Positions 8,729 through 14,719 of a stretch of DNA of 64,000 bases are shown piece by piece; the stretch's first letter is position 1, and each line of letters opens with the position of its first letter. The notes below the pieces were generated by a model that searched no databases, was not told the origin of the DNA, and was given only the letters and a program-made list of their open reading frames with translations. A program made the position numbers and the translations under genes. Source of the stretch: Chryseotalea sp. WA131a (GTDB taxonomy: Bacteria; Bacteroidota; Bacteroidia; Cytophagales; Cyclobacteriaceae); NCBI GenBank assembly GCA_025370075.1, contig CP073016.1, positions 310,001 through 374,000 of the forward strand, read 5' to 3'.

Positions 8729-8858
8729 GCATAACGTTTAGCTTATTGCTGGCGGGCAATTAAAACCTGCGCCCTGTCCAACGAGATAAAGATAAATAAA
8801 GAACGACAAACTTCAATCACGCACTGTCCCGCCCGCTTGCAATAAGCTTTTGTTATGC
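8729..8858 (-). repeat. attC-like site, subfamily C, copy 1
   Basis: Left end GCATAAC (8729-8735), right end GTTATGC (8852-8858). Arms AGCTTATTGC-tg-GCGGGC and GCCCGC-tt-GCAATAAGCT. The body is about 97 percent identical to C2. Confidence 0.85.
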
Positions 8859-8886
8859 ACAGTACCAATCCCTAAACTATTCTTCG

Positions 8887-9393
8887 TCACAAAATCAATA
8901 CTCGTAGTTTAGTCCGTCCCCTGATCTTTATCTTATTGCTTATCAACAATTTTGCAAGAAGTCCAACGCCAATTATAGATCCGCTCATCGCCATTGTGTT
9001 CCGGTTTAATTTTCCCGTATTGATGATGTCCAACGCTAGATAACCCGTCCCAGTTATAAATGATAGTTGAGCAATTTTATATCTTAACCACCATTTTGTC
9101 TTTTCGTCAATGTAAAGGCATTTGATTTCAGAAACTTTAACCTCGTAGCCTTGAAATACGATAACACTGTCTTTGAAATCAATAATTTGTCCAGTAATTT
9201 TTAATCTCCGTCCCTTTACTTGAAAAGAAATAACATCGCCTTTCTCATAAAATACGTTCTTGTTCTTATTCTTTTTCTGCAGCATTAAAAAACTTCTCTG
9301 CTCAGTTCTCTTTACCTTTTTATCCGTCCGCTGTGAAAGAGGGCAAGTGCTAAAAAGCAATGTCGCAAGTAATACAAGAAACGTCAATCTCAT
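8887..9393 (-). CDS. Cassette-borne exported protein with C-terminal membrane segments, function unknown
   Basis: 168 residues. The first 20 (MRLTFLVLLATLLFSTCPLS) form a signal peptide; the Cys at residue 17 could be a lipidation site, but the lipobox is weak. Residues 45-100 look like a small beta domain (GDVISFQVKGRRLKITGQI, then SVIVFQGYEVKVSEI), a pattern I associate with uncharacterised Bacteroidota proteins. Two hydrophobic stretches near residues 110-125 and 135-150 may span or contact a membrane. Single gene of its cassette; a box TATTCTTG upstream in the cassette could be a private promoter, but this is weak. Confidence 0.75.
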   Translation of the reverse strand: MRLTFLVLLATLLFSTCPLSQRTDKKVKRTEQRSFLMLQKKNKNKNVFYEKGDVISFQVKGRRLKITGQIIDFKDSVIVFQGYEVKVSEIKCLYIDEKTKWWLRYKIAQLSFITGTGYLALDIINTGKLNRNTMAMSGSIIGVGLLAKLLISNKIKIRGRTKLRVLIL

Positions 9394-9487
9394 TCTCCAA
9401 GGTTTAGGTGACCTTCAGATGATGCATTGTCGGCAAGAATAGTTGAATAGTAACACTGTCAATATCAAGGGACGTCCACGGTATTGT

Positions 9488-9617
9488 GCATAACGTTTAG
9501 CTTATTGCTGGCGGGCAATTAAAACCTGCGCCTTGTCCAACGAGATAAAGATAAATAAAGAACAACAAACTTCAATGACGCACAGTCCCGCCCGCTTGCA
9601 ATAAGCTTTTGTTGGCG
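9488..9617 (-). repeat. attC-like site, subfamily C, copy 2
   Basis: Left end GCATAAC (9488-9494), right R box GTTGGCG (9611-9617). Same body as C1 with about four substitutions. The two R boxes of one site differ because each belongs to a different cassette: GCATAAC pairs with C1's right end, GTTGGCG with B2's left end. Confidence 0.85.
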
Positions 9618-9642
9618 GCTGGCCATTTCGTCTGCTCATCAG

Positions 9643-10074
9643 TCACGCGTTAAATTGTCCCAAGTGATGGTTGAGATGATAGACAACCAGGTTTGTCCAT
9701 CGTGTTTTATCAATTTTGCCAAAGTACGGGTGTAAAGGATAGTCAAAGTCGTCAGGTAATTTTGAAAAGCCCGTAATATGCTTCTTTAAAATTTGCTTAT
9801 CGTTTTCTAAGTCTGTCGGTGTCGTTCCGTCACCTTCAACTTGTCCGAGTCCTTTTGGTGTTGGAACTGGACGTCCAGTTTTAGCTAAGTTGATAATCTC
9901 AAGCGGGTCAACAGTGCCTTGTTCACCTAACGTCTTTGTCCCCAAAGCAATGCGTAACTGGTCAGTGCAATGACAAATCATTTGATTAGCTGTCATAAGT
10001 CCAAATGATGCTTTCTGCTCATTAGTTATTTTTTCAATACGTTGAAAAAGTATAGTAATTTGCTCTTCTGTCAT
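9643..10074 (-). CDS. DUF1569 (DinB-like) protein
   Basis: 143 residues, close to the usual family length. The C-terminal signature HPYFGKIDKTRWTNLVVYH followed by LNHHLGQF is that of DUF1569 proteins, which have the DinB/YfiT four-helix fold. His residues in MICHCTDQL (about 48-56) and HLNHHL near the C-terminus could bind metal, as in that superfamily. The biochemical role is not known; DinB-like proteins include thiol-dependent transferases. Single gene of the third cassette from the recombinase. The + strand of this cassette has 24 GTC against 3 GAC, a bias not seen in flanking chromosomal genes. Confidence 0.88.
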   Translation of the reverse strand: MTEEQITILFQRIEKITNEQKASFGLMTANQMICHCTDQLRIALGTKTLGEQGTVDPLEIINLAKTGRPVPTPKGLGQVEGDGTTPTDLENDKQILKKHITGFSKLPDDFDYPLHPYFGKIDKTRWTNLVVYHLNHHLGQFNA

Positions 10075-10131
10075 TTCTCTTTAAATTTCTTGTCGCTACT
10101 GCACTTCGTCTGCGAGGTGTCCGAGGCTTGC

Positions 10132-10260
10132 CGCCAACGTGAGTATTTGCGTTCGAGCGGGGCTTCCGAAGCCACGCCTTGTCCCCGACACCGAACGCAT
10201 TAAAGATACGAAAACGTGGATTACGCGTCAACCCCGCTTGACGCAAATACATTGTTGTGC
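10132..10260 (-). repeat. attC-like site, subfamily B, copy 2
   Basis: Left R box CGCCAAC (10132-10138), right R box GTTGTGC (10254-10260). Body almost identical to B1. Closes the two-gene lipoprotein cassette. Confidence 0.85.
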
Positions 10261-10339
10261 ACAGTTTTTTACAACCTCTTCTCTTATCTAATAGTTTATG
10301 ACCAGTCTCGTTTTTGCATAATTGCTTTACAAGTTCTAG

Positions 10340-10651
10340 CTAGAAAAGATAGTCGATTCGCAACTGACCAGAAGTAACGTTGGAAGGTGTATACTTAATA
10401 CGAAGTGAGTCGGAGTACTGATCCAGGAGTAATGTAGTATCTATTTTTCCTTTGTCAAAGTTAAGTTCGTTCAAAGTAAAATCTCCATTTATGTCCCCTT
10501 TAATATCTATTCTGACATTTGATGGACTTCTTTCTTTAGAGTAAATAACTTGTTCATAAGGTTTTGAAACATCTGGGATGTCAAAGCCACGTCTGCTGTC
10601 ACACGAAAAGGAAAAGCTTATAATTGTTAGAAGCAATAGAATTCTTTTCAT
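10340..10651 (-). CDS. Small lipoprotein, second gene of a two-gene cassette
   Basis: 103 residues from the ATG at 10651. A signal sequence (MKRILLLLTIISFSFSC) ends in Cys, so the product is probably a lipoprotein. The remaining 80 residues are predicted beta-rich, with a C-terminal TSGQLRIDYLF. I recall similar short lipoproteins in Bacteroidota but know no function. The start is 8 bp after the stop of the 444-residue gene, so the two are transcribed and probably translated together. A small protein directly after a secreted protein with a possible toxin-like domain fits an immunity protein; this is inference. The same cassette has an unoccupied 79 bp up to attC B2. Confidence 0.7.
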   Translation of the reverse strand: MKRILLLLTIISFSFSCDSRRGFDIPDVSKPYEQVIYSKERSPSNVRIDIKGDINGDFTLNELNFDKGKIDTTLLLDQYSDSLRIKYTPSNVTSGQLRIDYLF

Positions 10652-10659
10652 AAACAAGA

Positions 10660-11994
10660 TTATTGGTTTGTAGGAATTAGTTGAGTAACTCCGGGAATGA
10701 TAAGATTACTTGGGTCTAGCGGTGACAGATACTTGAGTTCACCTTTAACCAATCCTTCAAGAACATAATATTCAAGTAGTTCAATGTCACAAGGACAATT
10801 TGAACCGTAATCTATTCCTTTTTCATTGTTATGCAAATCCATTTGCTTTTCAAGATTCAAAGAAATCGGGGTTTCAGATTCATGTGCGTCAGCGAACAGT
10901 TTCGTTAATTGTGCACCCACAGAATAAGTGTTGAGTCCTTGAAAATATGCGTGCCGGAAAGCATCAGATTTATTATTATGACCATTTTCATTAAACTGCG
11001 ATATTGTTTTTTGTGTTGCAACGTCTCTGTTTTTCTTAATCTTCAACGCCTCCTGAGGAAATTGTTTTACTAAATCTTTTTCTGCTTGAGTCAGTTTTTT
11101 GAACTGGTCATACGGATCAATCTGAAAATTTTCATCTAACCATTGGTCATCTAACCACCAATTCTTTGGGTATCCAAGATCGCTTCCCGGCCAGTCATAG
11201 TATACACCAATTGGGGTATCCCCAAATTCTTCGCCACCAGTTCCATTTGTCCCGCCTCCATATGTGCCACCTCCAGAGTTATTGTTTCCATAGTTACTGT
11301 CATTCCCACCAGTACTTCCCGAACCTGATCCTCCACTAGTACTACCTCCGTTTGAGGAACTGCCTGTTTCAGAGCTTGATCCACCTCCGCCACCGCATGC
11401 TCTCTGAGCCCAAAAATAACTTCCAGTAGCTGTGCTAAGTACAAGTTCATAACATCCAGGACTTTCAGGAAACGGGGGAAGATCATTTGTCCTGCCACCT
11501 TTGCCTGATAGCGCTTTGACTGTTCTACCATCCTTTACTAAGCTCATACCAGTTACAATACCATTGAGGTCAAGACTCAATAATTTGCCAGTAAATTTTG
11601 CAAAGTCGCTACCATTCTTATACCAATCATTGGCGGGTTCATAGATAATGATGAATCCAGTTAAGCCTGTTTTGGTTTCGGTCAAAATGAAATTACTAAA
11701 TTGATTCAGGCTATCAGAAGTATACCTAAATGTATAGCGGGCTTTGCCATTGCGAGGGTCAACTATTTTTATTGCTTTGTCCCATACAATACCGTTTTGG
11801 GTTGCTTTACGTCCATTGGGGCTGGAGAAAATTGAATTAACTTTCTCCTCCAGAGATACCTCCTTTAAAGGGTCTATTTCTACAATTGTCCAATTATCTT
11901 TAATTGAAGTTTCTTCCTTGTTACAGGTTGTCAACAAAAGAACAATCGTCAAGTAACATAAAGATTTAATAAAATAATTTTTCCGATGCTTCAT
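10660..11994 (-). CDS. Lipoprotein with Gly/Ser-rich linker and DUF6973-like C-terminal domain
   Basis: 444 residues from ATG 11994; the frame is open upstream to 12042, but that runs into the attC site. A lipoprotein signal ends at LLLTTC (about residue 24). Residues about 30-195 form an N-terminal domain of unknown family, followed by a 60-residue linker made almost only of Gly, Ser, Thr and Asn. The C-terminal 150 residues carry NKSDAFRHAYFQGLNT and ADAHESETP, the motif pair of DUF6973-type domains. That domain occurs at the end of several secreted and polymorphic-toxin-like proteins, but its activity is unknown to me. It may be a surface effector, with the following small lipoprotein as partner. 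Confidence 0.75.
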   Translation of the reverse strand: MKHRKNYFIKSLCYLTIVLLLTTCNKEETSIKDNWTIVEIDPLKEVSLEEKVNSIFSSPNGRKATQNGIVWDKAIKIVDPRNGKARYTFRYTSDSLNQFSNFILTETKTGLTGFIIIYEPANDWYKNGSDFAKFTGKLLSLDLNGIVTGMSLVKDGRTVKALSGKGGRTNDLPPFPESPGCYELVLSTATGSYFWAQRACGGGGGSSSETGSSSNGGSTSGGSGSGSTGGNDSNYGNNNSGGGTYGGGTNGTGGEEFGDTPIGVYYDWPGSDLGYPKNWWLDDQWLDENFQIDPYDQFKKLTQAEKDLVKQFPQEALKIKKNRDVATQKTISQFNENGHNNKSDAFRHAYFQGLNTYSVGAQLTKLFADAHESETPISLNLEKQMDLHNNEKGIDYGSNCPCDIELLEYYVLEGLVKGELKYLSPLDPSNLIIPGVTQLIPTNQ

Positions 11995-12038
11995 AGTCAG
12001 GGTATTTTGTTTGTTCGGTAATTTAGTAAAAAAATTGT

Positions 12039-12167
12039 GCACAACGTGTGTGTTTGCGCAGTGGTGCGATTTCGAAGCCGCGTCCTATCCCACGAAACCA
12101 AACTTGGACGAAGATAAAAACTTTGAGCTACACCGCACCGCACCATTGCGCAAACATTTTGTTGGCG
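12039..12167 (-). repeat. attC-like site, subfamily A, copy 4
   Basis: Left end GCACAAC (12039-12045), right R box GTTGGCG (12161-12167). Arms TTTGCGCAGTGGTGCG and CGCACCATTGCGCAAA. First attC from the recombinase side. Confidence 0.85.
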
Positions 12168-12190
12168 GTAGTACCATCTCTGACTGTTTA

Positions 12191-12703
12191 CTAATCTGCC
12201 AGTTCGTTGAGTCTTGGTTGAATGAACCAAACTCCAAGTGGAACCATCCATATTAGAAATGCCTCTACGGCATATTCGTTAATCTTTGCAAGTCGTCCCA
12301 ATTCAATTGTTTTAAGTGTCTTAGCTGCGAATAACACAGAATAAACCATTAGTCCCAAATAGATTGGAACTCCCGTGAATACTAAGATTAAAAAGTCGTC
12401 ACCACTCAAAAAATTTTCATTTTCTGTTAACCAAAAAATAAAAATTAAGAGTGTCAGCGCCAATAGAAATGCAACTCTAAATCTCCAAAGTCGGAAGTTG
12501 TGTCCAACGGGCAATAGCTTATAGAGTCCATTTGGAATTGTCCAAATCCAGCTAAACACTGTCGAAACAGTTATCATTCCCACTATTACTTCAGCGTACC
12601 AAGTTTGTCCGTGTCCAGAAACACCTAAGATGTCAGCCAAGATTGGTACTCCAATCGTCAACAAAAATAATTGCCAGTGTTTAAGTCGAAGAATAAATCT
12701 CAT
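12191..12703 (-). CDS. Cassette-borne four-helix membrane protein, copy 2, first cassette at attI
   Basis: 170 residues, nearly identical to the protein at 4901-5413 (differences such as R2 for K2 and WYAE for GYAD). The sequence match between the two units runs from GTTGGCGGTA at one end to TACCGCCAAC at the other, then stops at the attI-like junction (12741). Being next to attI, this is the most recently inserted cassette if the system works like an integron. Function unknown; four likely membrane helices. Confidence 0.8.
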   Translation of the reverse strand: MRFILRLKHWQLFLLTIGVPILADILGVSGHGQTWYAEVIVGMITVSTVFSWIWTIPNGLYKLLPVGHNFRLWRFRVAFLLALTLLIFIFWLTENENFLSGDDFLILVFTGVPIYLGLMVYSVLFAAKTLKTIELGRLAKINEYAVEAFLIWMVPLGVWFIQPRLNELAD

Positions 12704-12734
12704 TTGTCCTACGTTTTCTCTGTCGAGGTATTAC

Positions 12735-12774
12735 CGCCAACTATATAATATACGCAAGTTCTCGGCTCGCCAAC
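12735..12774 (-). other. attI-like insertion site
   Basis: Two direct CGCCAAC boxes, at 12735-12741 and 12768-12774, 33 bp apart, separated by an AT-rich stretch (TATATAATATACGC). The first is where the last cassette begins; read on the minus strand it is GTTGGCG, the form of an R' crossover box. No attC-type hairpin follows it. It lies 213 bp past the recombinase stop. Paired direct boxes are typical of primary integration sites in integrons. Confidence 0.65.
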
Positions 12775-12896
12775 AATGTTAATAAATTTGTAAATTCTAT
12801 CAAAGTCAATTGTCTATTTTATTGTTATAAATTTGACATTCAATCATTTATGCTGAATCCTCATGGGGGTTTGTAATTATCAATTAAAGTTGCGCA

Positions 12897-12940
12897 TTTT
12901 GTATTGTCATGGGCTTCTTGCCTAGTTTAACAATACAAAA
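12897..12940. repeat. Perfect inverted repeat between recombinase stop and attI
   Basis: TTTTGTATTGT (12897-12907) and ACAATACAAAA (12930-12940) pair perfectly around a 22-nt loop, just 14 bp from the recombinase stop codon. It could be a weak terminator, a binding site for a dimeric protein, or part of the recombination site. The remaining 12775-12896 is AT-rich and may contain a promoter for the cassettes, but I cannot point to one with confidence. Confidence 0.6.
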
Positions 12941-12953
12941 TACGAGGCTTATT

Positions 12954-14015
12954 TTACAGGTTATCAAGTGGGCTTTTTATGTTTTTTAGGCTCTTTTGGC
13001 TCACATGGGTGTAGCGCAGGGTAGTATGCACATTATTGTGCCCCAGCAATTGCTGGATAAATGTTACGTCCGTTCCGCTTTCTAGCAGGTGCGTGGCAAA
13101 GCTATGCCGCAGCCCGTGGATGCCTATCGCCTTATTGATATTTGCCTTTTTTAAGGCCAATTTAAAAACCTCTTGCGCGCTGCGTGTGCTGTACTTGTCG
13201 CCATACTGGCCTTCAAACAAATATTTTTTAGGGCGATATTCCTTATAGTAATTTCGCAGTTGCTCTACTAGGCTGATGGGTAAATTTACATAGCGGTCTT
13301 TTTTCCCCTTCGCCCGCTCAATCAGCGCGTGCTTGCTTTTGCCATCTATATCGGCTACTTTCAGGTTTACGATTTCACTCACTCGCAGGCCCATGCCATA
13401 GCACAATTTCAACATGGTGTTGTGCTTCAGGTTGGTGGTCACCTCCAAAAGTTTCTTGATGTCTTTTGCATTAATCACCTTGGGTAAAGTGGACGGTTTT
13501 TTGGGGCGTGGTATCTCCACAAAAAAGCGTTCGCGCTTCAGCACCTGTTCAAAGTAAAACTTCAAAGCATTTAGCCGGCTGTGCAACGTATTCTCCGAAA
13601 GTTTTAGTTGGTTGGTGCAATAGAGAAAATAACTTCTTATCTGAGTTCCATCCATGCTTCTCACATCTTTGTCTTTCAGCACGTGCAACAGTTGGGCAAA
13701 TTCATTAATGTAGGTTTTGATGGTGTTGGGGCTATAGGCCTTTAGCTGAAGCATTTCGGCCATTTGAATGAGCGCAGGTTGGTTCATCGGGTGAACGTAA
13801 CTCAGCACTTCCTTGCCCACTAGCAACGGGGGCAAACCGAATTTTTGCCGGTAGTGGGGCGAATCGATTACATACCAGGCTTTTTTCGATTGGCTCCACC
13901 GCACGCCCGTCAATTTTTTTACACGTGCAATCAAACCGGCATCATAGTCAAACCGTATTAAAATCACTGGCTTGCCGTGGTGCTGGGTGGCTTCGAATTT
14001 AATTATACTATTCAT
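12954..14015 (-). CDS. Tyrosine recombinase of the cassette array (Xer/phage type, not classical IntI)
   Basis: 353 residues. Residues 1-60 form an extra N-terminal domain (ending around RWSQSKKAWYV) seen, as far as I recall, in many Bacteroidota integrases. Residues about 78-165 are the SAM-like DNA-binding domain; 175-350 the catalytic domain. Catalytic set: R211 (GLRVSE), a hairpin Lys at 236-239 (AKGKKDR), H300 and R303 (HGLRH), H326 (LLGH) and nucleophile Y335 (RYTHV). The tail ends IKSPLDNL. Between the hairpin Lys and HGLRH there is no room for the roughly 30-residue IntI-specific insertion that binds flipped-out attC bases. It likely excises and inserts the cassettes. Same direction as the cassettes. 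A box TACATTTA (14028-14035, minus strand) may be its promoter. Confidence 0.92.
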   Translation of the reverse strand: MNSIIKFEATQHHGKPVILIRFDYDAGLIARVKKLTGVRWSQSKKAWYVIDSPHYRQKFGLPPLLVGKEVLSYVHPMNQPALIQMAEMLQLKAYSPNTIKTYINEFAQLLHVLKDKDVRSMDGTQIRSYFLYCTNQLKLSENTLHSRLNALKFYFEQVLKRERFFVEIPRPKKPSTLPKVINAKDIKKLLEVTTNLKHNTMLKLCYGMGLRVSEIVNLKVADIDGKSKHALIERAKGKKDRYVNLPISLVEQLRNYYKEYRPKKYLFEGQYGDKYSTRSAQEVFKLALKKANINKAIGIHGLRHSFATHLLESGTDVTFIQQLLGHNNVHTTLRYTHVSQKSLKNIKSPLDNL

Positions 14016-14195
14016 TTTTTGATAAAATAAATGTACTGACTAAGATCATTTCCGCAATTGTAATGCCCGTAAATATTTTTTTTCACCTATATCGCAGCAT
14101 GTGTTTCGAAGGATAGTCCACAGTAAGTGTAGTTTTTTATATTTTTATTGAATGAAACCAGCAAAAATTTATCTAATCAAATCCTTCAGCCATCC

Positions 14196-14678
14196 ATGAA
14201 AATCGAATCAACCTATTTAAGTCCCAAGCTCAAAACATTTCTAGGATACTTGATGCTCTTGAGTATTTCATTTTTTGCCTTGAAAACATTGATTCACATT
14301 TTCACATCAGCCAACCCATTGGAGTTGAAATCCTATGACTGGTGGCCAAACATATTTCTTTATTCAGTCACTTTATCTTTTGGTGTAACGTTTGGTGCAA
14401 GAAGGGTTCAACTGATAATTACTAACCCAACAGACATAGAGCGAGTGAATGACATGGTAGAAAATTTTTTTACCATGAATGGAACCAGGGTTAAAAAAAA
14501 ATATGAAAGCGAGACGACTTTTGAGTCTGTCAAAAGCTTTTATCGATTATTCAATAATTGGTTTGAAACGGAGTTGGTATGTATTAACAAAACGGAAAAT
14601 CAGTTAAAAGTTGTTGGCCCATTTAGGCTAGTTGATTCACTTGATTCGAAACTAAGATTTACAAGGCCTTTGGCTTGA
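14196..14678 (+). CDS. Small membrane protein, function unknown
   Basis: 160 residues from ATG 14196; the frame extends to a TTG at 14148, but the ATG with MKIESTYLSPKL looks more natural. Two likely membrane helices (about residues 15-35 and 55-72) are followed by a 90-residue soluble domain. No family recognised. It stands alone just beyond the recombinase and on the opposite strand, so it is probably chromosomal and not part of the array. Confidence 0.65.
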   Translation: MKIESTYLSPKLKTFLGYLMLLSISFFALKTLIHIFTSANPLELKSYDWWPNIFLYSVTLSFGVTFGARRVQLIITNPTDIERVNDMVENFFTMNGTRVKKKYESETTFESVKSFYRLFNNWFETELVCINKTENQLKVVGPFRLVDSLDSKLRFTRPLA

Positions 14679-14719
14679 AGACTGGGTAGGGTTAGGGATT
14701 CTCAATTTTTCCTAATGAA

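Larger units (their letters stand above)
1..14015 (-). mobile_element. Integron-like gene cassette array with its tyrosine recombinase
   Basis: Seen: ten attC-like hairpin sites of 128-132 bp alternate with gene-bearing units, ending in an attI-like site and a tyrosine recombinase gene. All convincing cassette genes are on the minus strand, as is the recombinase. Outer ends within each unit are complementary for about 9-10 bp, for example GTTGGGCGC with GCGCCCAAC around the 3011-3700 gene. Known: in integrons a cassette starts with TTRRRY, ends with its attC, and is inserted at attI by IntI. Inferred: this is a related system, with cassette 1 nearest the recombinase and at least 11 cassettes counting the partial one at the left edge. 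The array runs past position 1, so its full size is unknown. Confidence 0.85.

Noticed and set aside
11151..11531. 126-codon frame inside the 444-residue lipoprotein gene
   Set aside because: It is a shadow frame produced by the Gly/Ser repeat linker of the real gene.
2180..12167. Reading the regular 130-bp repeats as a CRISPR array
   Set aside because: CRISPR repeats are about 24-47 bp with uniform spacers. These sites are about 130 bp, fold into long hairpins and are separated by whole genes of variable length.
12954..14015. Prophage or conjugative-element integrase
   Set aside because: No tRNA target, phage genes or transfer genes are nearby, and the adjoining attI-like site and cassettes explain its position better.
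12954..14015. Calling the recombinase intI
   Set aside because: The segment between the catalytic hairpin and HGLRH is too short to hold the IntI-specific insertion, so the name would mislead even though the C-terminal SPLD motif resembles IntI.
1..14015. Insertion sequences within the cassette region
   Set aside because: No transposase frame or remnant and no target duplications were seen between cassettes.
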